Positions 23,180-34,781 of a stretch of DNA of 64,000 nucleotides are shown here, one piece after another (position 1 is the first letter of the stretch; each line of letters starts with the position of its first letter). Origin of the DNA: Paramacrobiotus metropolitanus (lineage: Eukaryota > Tardigrada > Eutardigrada > Parachela > Macrobiotidae); contig NW_026570244.1 of the NCBI RefSeq assembly GCF_019649055.1, positions 744,001-808,000 of the forward strand. Reading direction: 5' to 3'. The translations under genes and the position numbers were made by a program. The notes under the pieces are model-generated. The model did no database searches. It was not told where the DNA came from and saw nothing but the letters and a program-made list of their open reading frames with translations.

Positions 23180-26100
23180 AAGAACCAAATGACGATTCAA
23201 CTGTTCCGGCTCCAGTTTGCACTACGGCATATGTTAATGGTATGGCCGTGCCTGCTGTGATTGACACCGGCTCCGCTGTAACGATTATGAGTGTGCACTG
23301 TGCACAGATGTTAGATCTGTGTATTCAGTCATATACCGGGCGGCCCGTTAAAGGTGTTAGTGGCAATTGATATCGCCTGTCGGCACTATTTGTGTTGATG
23401 TGTTATTGGCAAACTGTTCGCACCAAATTAACGTACTTGTGCTAGACACGTACGATCGTGAATTATTGGTCGGTAATGATTTTCTGATGCGAACGGATCT
23501 AGTAATTGATTATGCCGGTCGTACTATACGGCGCTTTGATGAACGTGATGGCGAACAGTTCAGGCCATGGAAAGCGCGGAATCTTGTTGCAAGTCGCAAA
23601 GTGCACATTCCCGCTGGTCACGTAGCTTGGGTGAAATGTCAACTAAACCGTAATCTATTTCCTGGCCGTGTGAAACCAGAAAATATGGAGTTTATAGTTT
23701 CCCAAACGCTAACACGTTCGCTCAAAAGGGTTACGTACATCAAACGCGCTAGTCAAAATTGTCAACAATGTGTGTTATTTGGCGTGTGCAAATTTCTCTC
23801 GCATGACCCAAACAATCGGTAAGGGTCAGAATATTGCGTCTGCGACACCAATGTATGTTGACCGCGTTCCAGAGTGCTCGGTGGTTGAAACGTGTGAACT
23901 CCCAGAACTTCAGTGTGGTGCAAATTTAACTGCCGATCAAACTGAACAGTTGCACGCTGTGTTGCGCAAACACGTAAGCGTGTTTCCCACTGCTGAACGC
24001 CCTATTGGCGAAGTAAAAGGAGTTTCGCATGTTATAGACACAGGCAGTGCATTGCCAGTGTCCCAACCTCCTTACCGGCGATCGTGGGCCGAGCGTATTG
24101 TCATTCGTACAGAAGTTGATAAAATGCTCCGCCAAGGCATTGTGACCCCATCCTGTAGCCCGTGGTCGTCTCCCATTGTACTCGTACACAAGCGAGACGG
24201 CACAACGAGGTTTTGTGTTGATTATCGCCGGGTCAATGCTGTTACCAAGAAGGACGTGTACCCAATGCCCCGCTTGGACGACGCGCTTGATCAGTTAGGT
24301 GGGTGCGCTTATTTTACTTCCTTAGATATGGCGTGGGGATACTGGCAGATCCCCGTAGCGGAGTCCAGCAAGGACCGTACCGCTTTTGTGACGCCTGACG
24401 GCTTATATGAATTCAGCCGTATGCCCTTCGGCTTGTGTAACGCCGGGGCGACCTTTCAAAGGTCAATGGACAAAATACTGAATGAATTCAGATGGCAGTT
24501 TGTTATAGTGTACATAGATGATGTACTCATCTATTCGAAGACGTTTGAAGAGCACATGGAGCACCTTGATGCCGTACTGCGCAAGCTTCGCCACGCAGGT
24601 ATTGTGCTTAAACCATCAAAATGTGTTTTCGCGTCCGATTGCACCAAATACCTTGGTCATGTCGTTGACCGTAATGGTATTAGTCCCGATCCCGATAAAC
24701 TGTTGGCAATCGCAGATTATCCAGTACCAGAAAATGTCACGGACATAAAGTCGTTCTTAGGACTTTGTTCGTATTTTCGTCGGTTTGTACGGATTTTGCC
24801 GGTCTATCGGAACCGCTGGTACGGTTAACGAGAAAAACCGAACCGTTTGTGTGGTCTTCCGAACAGATGGTTGCTTTCGAAAAACTCAAACACGCACTAA
24901 TTAGTTCGCCGATTTTAGCTCATTATGATCCAAATGCTGAGATCGAGCTACACTGCGATGCTAGCGGCCTTGGAATAGGCGCATGTTTAGTATCTAAACT
25001 GGGTGACTGCGAACGGGTGTTGGCGTACGTTAGCAAAGTTTCAGTCCCGCAGAACGTAATTATGCGGTCACTGAACAAGAGTGTCTGGCAATTGTTTGGT
25101 CGGTTAAAAAGTTACGACCTTATTTGTATGGTAAGATGTTTCGCATTGTGACAGACCACTGTGCACTGTGTTGGCTTATGAGCCGGCGTGAATTAGCCGG
25201 TCGTCTGAGCAGGTGGGCGGTCTTGTTACAAGAATACAATTTTGAAATTGTATACCGTAGCGGCAAACGTCACCAGAATGCGGATGCGCTATCGCGACAT
25301 CCCGTCGAACCAGCTGACAGTGCTGATGTCGAAATGGACATGTTAGTAGCCATGACCGACACTCCAGATTTCCACTATGAACAGGTGCAAGACCCACGAC
25401 TGTGTGATGTGATTGACAAGTTGGCAATCGGTTTGGTGTCTCGCGACACTGTGTGTTATACCATGAAAAACAACTTGTTGTATCGCAAAGCGTTAGTTGA
25501 CGGGGAAGACGTACTGCTCCTCGTAGTACCAAAACATTTGCGACGTGACATATTGTTCGCTTGTCGCGACGAGCGTACATCCGGTCATTTGGGATTTTGG
25601 CGCACGTATACTCGTGTGCGTCAGCGCTACTTTGGCCGCGCATGCGTGATCATGTGCGTAAGTACATACGCGGCTGTCGACAATGTCAACTTCGTAAAGT
25701 CCCAACTGATAAACCCGGTGGTCTTATTGAACCAATTCCAGTGGGCACTGCATTCGAGATGGTGGGAGTGGATGTTTTGGTCCTGTTCCCCGTACCGCTA
25801 AAGGCAACCGGTATGTCATAGTCTGTACTGACTATTTGACAAAATATGTGGAAACAAAAGCTATTCCGGCGCAGACCGCTATTGCAGTTGCTAATTTCTT
25901 GGTGCATCAAGTAATACTGCGTCACGGTGCGCCGTCAAGAATTTTGAGTGACCAAGGTGGTCCATTTCTGTCAGATGTAGTTCAGGAAGTTCTAGTGCTA
26001 TGTCAAACGCGGCATCTGAACACAACAGCGTACAATCCACAGTGTAATGGATTGACTGAGCGGTTCAATAAAACTTTAGCCGTTATGCTTAGCCTGTATG

Positions 26101-26579
26101 TCAGTGATAATCAAAAAGATTGGGACCTACATCTCCCATATGTCACTACAGCTTACAACACCAGTAAGCAAGCCTCGACAAATAAAACACCATTTTATTT
26201 GTTGTACGGGCGTGAGTGCCGTTCAGTCATGGACGCACAGCTTGGTGCACTTCCGAATAACAATTTGAATAACATGCACGAATACAGTCAGGCTCTCGTT
26301 GAGCGTCTTAAACTGGCTAGTGATGTTGCAAAAGCTAATATTGAGAATGTCCAAGCTGGTTATATGTTGACCGGCAATATCAAAAGAGAACCGCGTGAAT
26401 TCCAAATCGGTGATTTGGTGTTATTGTATACGCCGGTAACTCCTGTTGGTTTGTCTCCAAAATTAATCGCACATTACTTTGGACCGTACAAAGTGGTTAG
26501 CCGTAAATCAAAGCTTAACTACGAGATCCAGTCTGTGCGTACTAAAAAACGTGGTAAAACACTCTTGTTGTCCACGTAA
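23180..26579 (+). pseudogene. Gypsy pol: protease, RT, RNase H, integrase (several frame breaks)
   Basis: The protease active-site motif DTGSAVT is near 23260, with a frame break near 23367. RT lies in 23770-24828 with FCVDYRRVNA, SLDMAWGYWQI, MPFGLCNAGATFQ and the catalytic YIDDVLIYS, followed by GHVVDRNGISPDP. Frame changes near 24780 lead to RNase H (HCDASGLGIGACL, RIVTDHCAL, HQNADALSRHP), itself interrupted near 25070-25125. The integrase has CRQCQ of the zinc-binding domain, then catalytic D (VGVDVL), D (SDQGG) and E (GLTERFNK), with breaks near 25640 and 25800. A short chromodomain-less C-terminal segment ends at 26579. All enzymatic motifs are present but no single frame spans them. 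Confidence 0.88.
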
Positions 26580-26614
26580 AGAGACTAAAACTGTTCACGG
26601 AGCCTCTGTCTGAT

Positions 26615-26815
26615 TTGGATTTAATGGGTGACACTGATTCACAGTGGGACATTCCCGTCGAGGACGTGGATCCCGAGCTGCGCGTGGAAATTGAGCGGGA
26701 CTGCGTCACCAAACCTCGTCGTCCTGCCAGGAAACCGGACGAGCCCGTCGACGAAACCGATCGCCCCGTTATCCGGACACTTCGTAACCGGACCCTACGG
26801 GAACCCTCGCCGTAA
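26615..26815 (+). CDS. Short acidic tail frame downstream of integrase
   Basis: A 66-codon frame rich in Asp, Glu, Arg and Pro (RRPARKPDEPVDETDRP). It may be the real C-terminus of pol, separated by one frame break near 26570. No homology recognised. Confidence 0.35.
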   Translation: MDLMGDTDSQWDIPVEDVDPELRVEIERDCVTKPRRPARKPDEPVDETDRPVIRTLRNRTLREPSP

Positions 26816-26959
26816 TGCCTTGCCTTAACGCTTGCACCTCTTCTTTCATGTAATTTTTTATATAGCGTTTTCCTTCATTACGGTCATCCAATCGTTCAAG
26901 TTATGTTCCGTTTCTCAAAGTGATTGGTTTTCGCCGTGCTTCAAACTTAGGAACGGGAG

Positions 26960-27213
26960 TGCTGTGTGACGCATAGTCATGTATACAGTGTTGCTCACCG
27001 GCGTAATCCGGCGTTTATGCAATTGTTGTGAACTATCTTCACGTAGCTATCTGTGTCTAAAGACGTCTGTTTTCTATGCTGATTTCTCAGCGCCATGATG
27101 AAGTTGTGATTGAGCGAATCATTATCTATCGTGTGCGGCTACAGTAAAGATCATTGAGGGGATTTGGCGGTATTCTCCGTTACGTATAGTGTAGGAGAAA
27201 CGATCATATATTA
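26960..27213 (+). repeat. 3' LTR of the Gypsy element
   Basis: 254 bp, one difference from the 5' LTR. It is followed by about 46 bp of filler in which AACGATCATAT, the LTR's own end, recurs twice before ZF-E exon 3 resumes at 27261. Confidence 0.9.
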
Positions 27214-28509
27214 CTAACGATCATATACTACTAATTACTATATTACATAAACGATCATATTGCGCAGGTCGTGTTTTGACTGCAGATGCGCCTTCAGAAT
27301 GTACGGGGCCGTCGCGCGGAAGTCTTGGCAGGCCGCCTCCTGCTCGGCGTAGGGACACGGCAGCGGATCCAGCACGAACTGCGGCAAGAGATAGCGATGA
27401 CAAACAGTGGGAATTAGACATCCTGGCTGCGACCTCAAAAATCCTCTCCTCAAAAATCCACAACCTCAAAAATATTACGGCTGGATCCTCAAAAATTTGG
27501 AAATTGTATATTACGTACAGGTCTGAGACTACAACAGCAACTTAGCACAGTTCGAATTGGGAAGCACTTGTTTACGCTCTATGCAATTAATCGAGATATC
27601 TACCTACTTTGTGGTCGAGGCGTCGAGCAGTGTACTGCCGCCCACAATAACATAACTTCGAGTCACCATACGGCTTACAGCTGGCGAATCGAAGATCTGT
27701 TATGGTGGGTTGCAGTATAATGCGCGACCACAGCTGGATAGCATTCAACTTCCACGCTTACACTGACAGTGCCCATGACCAGCACGTGGTCCGCAATTCT
27801 GGAAGCCCGCACGACGATCTTGTCGCGGATGCTGATGTTCAGCTTTTTGGCCTTGTAGTCCGGTCTCTTCAACGCCTCACAGAATCTCTGCAGTAACATA
27901 GCAATCAGCTGCAAATATTCTGCAGTATTTTGAAATACTTGGATGTTTGTAACTTTGTACTAAGATGACGGAAACCCAGCTTTTCCGACAACAGAAACAC
28001 ACACGAAAACCCTAAACAGCTTCGCATTCGCTGCTCACAACTTCACATCTTAACTCTAAAGGCTAAAAAGTGGAAAGTTATTCCTAGCGAAACTCTGCGA
28101 CGATGTCCATCTCTCTAAAGCTGAATAAAGTCACTTCTATAGAAAGTGCAAGATAAATTATCACAAACAGGAGCTCGTGTATTCAGTATTCCTAGAATCC
28201 TCACCTCGTGCATTCCTCACCTCCATGTCTGCTGAGACATTCTTCACGTGCTTCGCCAATCCCCATTTTTGTTCCAATACTTTCTCCTCTTCGATAACAG
28301 TCTGTAGGGGCTCTTTGTTCAAGTGGCTGGGGTCCGACGATGATTTGGCTGACGAGGAGCCGCAATCGCTGTGAGATGCTCGGTCGACGGCAGCGTCGCT
28401 TGGCGAAACGCAGGTGCGCGTTTGTGATCCTTCTCCGATTCCCTGATCAACAGCATCCTCCGCAGCTGCCAACACGCTCGTCGAATCGGACATGGCGTCA
28501 TAACTCTTG

Positions 28510-29045
28510 GAGCTGATTTTAAAGTCAACAAAACAGTGATACTACCACTTTTGAGTTTTGAACGAGCAGAAACAAACCAGAAATTGCGGAAGAAAATAGA
28601 AAGTACTGTAAATGCACGGCAACTCTCGTCAAGAACTAACGAAACAAAAGCTGTACCAAGCTGCCGCACCGGGGGGCAGCATAGTTTCATTCACCGGAAA
28701 TCGTACCGGAAGTTCGACTGACTACTGCTACATCTATCCAAATGCAACGGGGAAAACGCGATATGTGTTATCATGTTATGGTTACAATCCCCGAGCAGGA
28801 TAGCATTGAAGAAGTGTTTTTGTTATAATCTCGTCTGTTTTAGTACTCAGTTCGTACTCAGATACTTATCGTTATTAATACACTGTGCACATACGTACCT
28901 TAGTTTTCAACAGAATTTTTTTGCCGTTCAGTGTTATTTTTTACCATTCTTAGCATCAAAATCAATTACCAAATATCAGCAGGCGCTTGCCTTAAAACAT
29001 TTAAAACATCTATCAACAGCAAAATCCAACGAGAGTACGAGACAA
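28510..29045. other. 5' flank of ZF-E, no further gene
   Basis: 28500-28690 aligns with the 5' flanks of the other ZF copies and holds the GC-rich motif (28660-28678). 28700-29045 has no coding signal. Confidence 0.45.
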
Positions 29046-29049
29046 TGCA

Positions 29050-30362
29050 TTATGCTGCATTCATCTTGAGAACGGCTAAACGGCTACCGACTTTGTCGCA
29101 CGGTGTAGCGGCACTCTGCAGCTGTTGCCGGCAGTAGTCGAGGATGTCGTGGGCGATCTGGTCTTCTTCGATGGCGCACTGGAGGCGCTCCACCAGGGTG
29201 CTGTGGTCCATGGAGCCCACGTACGTCCCCACGGTCTTGGTCACGCCGCCCGCGGCGCTGACGCCGGCCCCGCCCCATAAGAGTGCCGCGGGTGCGGTGG
29301 GGACGGCGGCGGCCATGGCGAAACGTGACCACGCCGCCGGCGATGGCTGAGGCCTAAGGCACCGCCTGTAATACACAACAACACGGTGGTTTCCTCTTTA
29401 ACGCTGTTCCTCTGTACCACAGGCCACAGAAATTTTTGTAATGCAACATCAGAACTCATGGACAAAGTAAGAATATTTGGCTTTTAAAATATTTTATTCC
29501 CATTTCTCGTGTGCCAAAAATATTTACGCACCCGCAATGGCAAAAAAATGACAGAACTACTTCACGTTACTAGTTGCTACTAATTTTTCAGTTTCCATAA
29601 TGGCGGTGCTAATTTTCACGATATGTTCAGTCACCATAAGCCATTGCACTACATTCCATGATATCAAGTGCAGGGCCTTGCAGGCGACATATTACTGCAA
29701 AATACAATTAAATTACTGTAAAAGAACGGAAGATTAATATTCCAGAATTAGAAAGAATAACAAAATACTCACTATTACTTATAAAACATATGAAATTATG
29801 AGAATAATATAAAAAAACAACCGAGAGCAGAGACAGTGAAAAACGTGCGAAGAATTCTGGATGTCAACCACAATCTTAACGACATTTTAGGACGATTTTG
29901 TAGTTTTCTTACGGTTTGACGTTTGTCTGGAAAAGCATAGGAGTTAGTAAATTAAAACCATTCATAAATTATGCTCCAACAAGATGTTATAATTACTACT
30001 CGTATGCCTGGCAAATTAGCAATGAAGCGAGACATGACGATCTATGCACTCTTCGCAGTATATGATTCTGTCGACTGAAGACTACTGGCTCACCAATGAT
30101 GAAGACGATTCCCCCGGCGACGGCCGTGCTCTTCTCCACGCGGGCCCCCTCATCCACGGCGGCGGCCGTCTCCCGGATCACTCGGATGGTGCCGTCGCGT
30201 GTGCATGGCCTATGGCCGTGACGACGTCGAGATCCTGCAGGAAATGCCCCACCAGCTCCTCCTGGCCACTGACACAAGGACGCACCAGCCCGAAGAGGGG
30301 AATGTGCTCCGTGGACTCCTCCGGGGCCGTCGGGGTGCTGGGCGTGGACAGGGCAGGCGCCA
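29050..30362 (-). pseudogene. Apolipoprotein-L-like membrane-domain gene, frame-broken
   Basis: Two exons: 30362-30094 (acceptor TGTGTAG, donor GTGAGC) and 29365-29050 (acceptor ATTACAG, TAA stop). The first contains an amphipathic region (LVGHFLQDLDVV), then after a frame break VIRETAAAVDEGARVEKSTAVAGG. The second continues with small-residue-rich hydrophobic stretches (AMAAAVPTAPAALLWGGAG, VSAAGGVTKTVGTYVG) and a helical C-terminus. The succession of IR-TAxxVxEGxxVxKSTxxxxGG and Ala/Gly-rich membrane helices is the layout of the ApoL superfamily. About three frame changes are needed to read the homology (one in exon 1, two near the start of exon 2). It is probably a decayed gene, or the sequence has indel errors. 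Upstream exons were not found. Confidence 0.5.
29370..30090 (-). other. Intron of the ApoL-like gene
   Basis: AT-rich intron with standard GT and AG ends on the minus strand. Nothing else seen. Confidence 0.45.
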
Positions 30363-30369
30363 CTACACA

Positions 30370-31300
30370 CACGCACGCATATCATCATTTCAAGAGCCAG
30401 TAACGAAGAACAGCAGTCCAGCGACTGCAGTTCAACATCGCAGAACAACGAATTATACTGCAATATCCACCACCACAATCTGAAATACCATGACAAATAT
30501 CCCATAAAACCATCATTAAATAACCAGTTATTTCTAGATTACCTAATTCAATGTTAAAGTAGTTCCCTTAAGGTAGGATTTTATGGATGTTAATTAATGA
30601 TTACTGTTTATCAGATCAGCTGCTTAGCCCTTATAGGGTTTATCGTTAACTGGTTACGCGAATACGCATAAAGCTTTTTCTGATACTCGCATTATCGTTT
30701 GCACTCAATCAGTCTCGTACATGACATTTCATTTTATTAGTAATTACAATACTCTTGAATATTTCGAGCACTGTACAGGTGAAAGGATTTTGCTGGCACC
30801 ATCAGTGTGCAGTTGCACTGCGAAGTACTGTACCAAGCCCCATACCTGATGCCTGAGGGCGATCCGCAATCATCAGCTCCATAATCACGGTTTGCCACGG
30901 AATCGAGCCCGATCACAGCACATATGAAACTTCGTTCCCTGATCTTCAGAAACTTACCATCCGTCCGATTTTAGCAGCATCCATTAGTCAAGGAATCTCA
31001 ACACTGCAGTATAAATTGGGTCGCCGTGGGGCAAACGCACGATATCATGCAGAGTTGCAGACTACTGTATACGCTCAGGCTCTCAGTCTGCCATTTATTC
31101 ACATTGGTTATAATAAGGATGACTAAAGAAGTTTTGAAGTTTAAAACAACAAACGAACAGAAGTGTTACCAAAGCGTACGCACACATTTTTGATGATTTT
31201 GCAGTTTGCTCCCTCGTATAAAACAAACAAAACTACTTGTTACACTTACTTGTCTAAAGTTGTATTCTCAAAGTTGACTCAAACTAATCAATCTACGAGT
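30370..31300. other. No gene seen
   Basis: AT-rich intergenic stretch upstream of the ApoL-like relic. From about 31300 it aligns with the ZF-B upstream region. Confidence 0.4.
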
Positions 31301-31396
31301 ACAGTAGTAAAATATTTATCTGTGCCGGTAATTAAAGGAACATGCCGCACCGGGGGGTGCGGGTAATCCATGCGTGTCAGCGTGTGCACTGTGCAG

Positions 31397-31408
31397 TTGC
31401 AGAAACTT
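31397..31408 (+). repeat. Left target-site duplication of the LINE
   Basis: TTGCAGAAACTT, repeated exactly at 34645-34656 on the other side of the LINE. Confidence 0.85.
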
Positions 31409-34400
31409 TACTTCTGTACTTTATTGACAAATTGTACAAGCTAAAAGCCATTTACACTTGAACTTGATAAACCAATTTAGAACAAAAAGAACAATTCTTC
31501 AAGCTGTTTAGAACACCCAACCGTTCCCAGAACAGAAGCAGCGTTCCCACGCTGAATTTCCACACTTAGACGCTGCCACAAAAATTCGGTGGCGCGCGCT
31601 TCTCCTGTTTGCTCTGTAATGCGTCGACCAACTTCACTGATGAAATGACGGGTACTACCGCCGCAACTTCCCATAGTTTCGAGGGCGATTGGTTCGAAAA
31701 AGTGTCGATCAGTCAGTTCCGAGTAAAGGTTTCGTTTTCGTGTTTCCGCGTCATCAGCTGCAGATCCCGCGGCTTCTGATGTACCGGCTACATACGACGT
31801 AGCGAACGTGTCAACAACCGTGACATCCCAAATCAGAGGAAGGCCATTTTTCCAAGGAAAGAGTGATAAGCCGTCCGGCCGTTTCCCATCTAATCTGCTC
31901 AGACCGGGCGGTTCCAAGATTGTCGGCACCTTTGCCGAACCCAGACTGCGTTGGATTACACTGTTAAGACTGGCGTGCCGCTTGAACCTTCCCTGACTTC
32001 TTATGCACGACAGGCCATGTAAGCCAAACGCATCAACCATTTCCCCACAACGGCATTTGTGCTCCTTGCATACTGGTGCCCCCATCCGCAAAGCTACAGC
32101 GATCCGCAGACCAGCATCGTCCAACAATGTTCCAAGACTAGCAACCGGCAACGCAAACAACCAGGCACTAGATTCCCTAGTAGAGATAGCCAACAGACGA
32201 GCAGAGGCAATAACGTCGGCAGTCTCTCTTAAGGCTTCCAGCTTCCCAGCAGTCAGCATATCCGACCACAAGCGTTGGTTGCTCCGGTCTTCCATCGCAG
32301 GTGCACACTTTCCTGTACGTTCTTCCCAATATAACTCTACCTCAGACCGATCGTCGGGGCAATCTTCGGGCACTATAGTGCGTACCAATTCATCCGTAGA
32401 ATAGAGGGAGGAGAGATAGGCCGGCGTTGCGATTTCTTCGGCTCTAGGCAATCCTAAGCCTCCTGATTTGACCGGCAGAGAAGCTTGCACGTAAGCACAA
32501 TCATCCATCTTGACATTCGTAATCTCCTCAGCTTTTGACCTAATGGCGTGATCGAAATCCTTGAGCTTCTCCGGATATTTGTTGCAAGGGGCCGCTCTTA
32601 GCGTATACATAAGTCGTGGCAGCGACAGACTGTTTCTTAGGAGAAATAGCGCCTGCTGTGCCGGCAAGACGCTTAGTGAGTCGGTCAGCTTTCTGATTTG
32701 ATCAATTTTGCCGTCCAAGCAGCGGCCGATTGACCAGTCCGTAAGAGGAGCTCCAAGCAGTTCTAGCGTCTCAGGGGTTACCCTTTGAATTCCAGGTGCG
32801 ACTGCGGCAAAACGGTCGTAGATGGCCTGTTGTTCCGCTTCAGATCCACCATAAACATACAGCTCACACTTAGCGAAGTTAAGCTCCAATCCAAGTTTTG
32901 GCGCATCATTACAAACTCTTATAAAATCCTCCAGAACCACTTCAGGATCTCCACCCGCCGTCCCGTCGTCTAGATACCAGGCGTTGAGATCGGACTGCAG
33001 CCTCTTCGACAGCTTTATGGAGGCGAGACAAAACAACAGCGGTCCAAGAGGATCACCCTGCTGTACTCCGTGAGCAGATGGCATCGTTGTATCGCCACAA
33101 AATAATGTAGAGGAATTCCTGTAACACTGAGAAATAAAGTGAAAGTACTGCGGTAATTTTTCAGCCGCCTCTTCCAAAACGATATCACGACGAATAGTGT
33201 TGAACGCGTTTCGAAAATCAAGCTTCAACAAAACAGTGGGGCTGGCTGGGTGAGCTCGCAAGAACTTCCGGGTGGCATGCACCACTGCTTCTGCTCCGCC
33301 CGGCGTTCCATAGCCCAGCTGAACGGGGCGAAGTAAACTGCCCATTTCTGACTGTACGCGTCTGCTAATAAGCTTTCCGCAAAGACGTCTGATGGTGCAC
33401 CCGACCGCTATAGGCCGTATCCCGCCCGTTTTCTTGTTTAATGGGATCAGCGTGGCTCCGAAGAGAACGGTGCGAATGCTGTCGGGGATGGGTTTGAAGA
33501 CGATGTGGTTCACTAGCTTGGTAAGCGCTGTCAGCATTAGCTCACCACATTCTCCAGGCACTTTAATAAGTTCCTTCAAGTGTTGCGCCCGTAGGCCATC
33601 GGGCCCGGCTGAAGAGCCAGCAGGGAAAGCTTTAAGCGCGGCATGGACTTCTTCCGATGAGAATTCTGGGGGCGCACCCACAGTAGGAGCACTGGGAAAG
33701 TTCAAATCAGCAGGAGGATCAGGGTGTTTTTCTTTAAGAGCAGCCAGGACTTCATTCGTTACCGCTGCAACAGCATCGTCTGATGTTAAAACTTTAACAG
33801 CGCCACTTATGTCCCCATCTTGTAACTTTGCATTTACGGCTTTCCTCAGTGCTTCGTCGCTGGACCTTTTCTTTTTCGATTTCTTCGCCTTAGTGGTCAC
33901 GCTGGTGCCTTGTAAATTGGCTTTAACGGACGCAGCTAACGTGGAGCCACGGCCAGACTTTGACGGAGGAGCGTGTAGATTGTCAAGAGCGAATAAAAGT
34001 AGTTTACTCCATGCGTCTTCGTCATTCTTCTCGACACAGTCATCCAGTATTTTGCGTAAAGCTTCAGCGCAGGCGCGTCTAGCTCCGGTGGGCACATGAC
34101 GGAGGACGGCATGGAGTTTTCTTGACTCAATTATGCGGTCTTGGAGGCTGGAGCTAGCTGCGGATTGAGCGGGGTTAGGATCTGCTGAAGGTCCCTGACG
34201 GAGAGCTTTAACACGGGCCTTCTTGCATACCAGTGAATCGCGGTGCATAGATAGTCCATGGGCAGTTTGACAACTTTTCCACATAAGTCGCATTTGAACT
34301 CCATGCTGCGAGTAGGTCCCTAAAAACAGCTGCGAAAGCCAGACAGGGAACCAACAGAACCGAGAGAGAACGCATAAGCAGGCAACGACATACCCTGTTT

Positions 34401-34644
34401 ACCGAGAGCCATCGTAATGGACTCAACGGTAACAAATAGCAAAAGCGCGCGTTCTCCTCGATAAATAAGCATTTGTCGATTTCTAGCAATAGAAGTGCTT
34501 GCAGAAGGCTACCCGATTATCAATCATCGACTGGTACGAACGATGATTCGATCGATAATCAGAAACTTGACTTGAATCAAATGAGTGTAGGCTACACCAG
34601 ATCAATCTACTGTACTCAGCTTCTGTACTGTACTCAGCCTGTAC
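31409..34644 (-). mobile_element. Near-complete LINE with restriction-like endonuclease
   Basis: A 3,236-bp element bounded by the 12-bp duplication TTGCAGAAACTT. On the minus strand it has a roughly 340-bp 5' leader, one long frame, and a short 3' UTR with CAATAAAG (AATAAA signal) just before the end; there is no long poly-A. The 5' leader end contains near-repeats of CTGTACTCAGC. It lies between the ZF-F upstream motif (31343-31358) and ZF-F exon 1 (34782), so it interrupts the ZF-F 5' region. Confidence 0.88.
31477..34304 (-). CDS. LINE ORF: reverse transcriptase plus restriction-like endonuclease
   Basis: A long frame of 938 codons begins at 34293. An ATG at 34304 in another frame starts MEFKCDLCGK. 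A C2HC finger (C-x2-C-x12-H-x5-C) reads through only if the frame shifts by one base in the AAAA run, so the N-terminus is probably damaged by a one-base deletion. The RT domain contains GSSAGPDGL, RPIAVGCTIRRL, LKLDFRNAFNTIRRD, GVQQGDPLGPLLF and the catalytic AWYLDDGT. A C-terminal knuckle has CRCGEMVD and GLHGLSC. The endonuclease core shows RPDGLSLFPW and IWDVTVVDTFA, consistent with a PD-(D/E)xK-type domain as in R2/NeSL-like LINEs. There is no apurinic endonuclease domain. The exact clade cannot be set by eye. Confidence 0.85.
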
Positions 34645-34781
34645 TTGCAGAAACTTGCTCATCTCAATGTAATGATGAAAATTTAATGATTTCATCCAGA
34701 ATTGAGAATTCTTGTTTGTTTCTGTTCGTTCAAAAATGGTAGTATCGCTATTTTGTTGACTAAAAATTACTTGCAAGAATT

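Larger units (their letters stand above)
20855..27213 (+). mobile_element. Young Ty3/Gypsy LTR retrotransposon
   Basis: Two 254-bp LTRs (20855-21108 and 26960-27213) differ at one position by my reading. Directly after the 5' LTR is TGGCGCTCCTGGGTGG, a tRNA-type primer-binding site. A purine-rich AGGAACGGGAG precedes the 3' LTR. Internal order is gag, protease, reverse transcriptase, RNase H, integrase, the Ty3/Gypsy order. It lies in exon 3 of ZF-E in the opposite orientation to that gene. GTTG borders the 5' end and ATTG the distal side, a possible imperfect 4-bp target duplication. Several frame breaks interrupt gag and pol. Confidence 0.92.
18997..28493 (-). pseudogene. ZF-E: family gene split by a Gypsy insertion
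   Basis: Minus-strand exons: 28493-28221, 27887-27762, 27378-27261 (first part of exon 3), 20854-20659 (rest of exon 3), 20592-20467, 20387-20232, 20144-20028, 19960-19841 and 19104-18997 (TGA). Apart from the insertion every exon keeps its frame. The first ATG is lost by a one-base deletion, so the start would be 28493. Exon 6 carries two extra codons and exon 8 lacks two, both in frame. Exons 4-7 and their introns are almost identical to ZF-B, so the two are a recent inverted duplicate pair. The Gypsy element interrupts exon 3 between fingers 1 and 2, so at most a truncated protein with finger 1 can be made. Confidence 0.8.
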
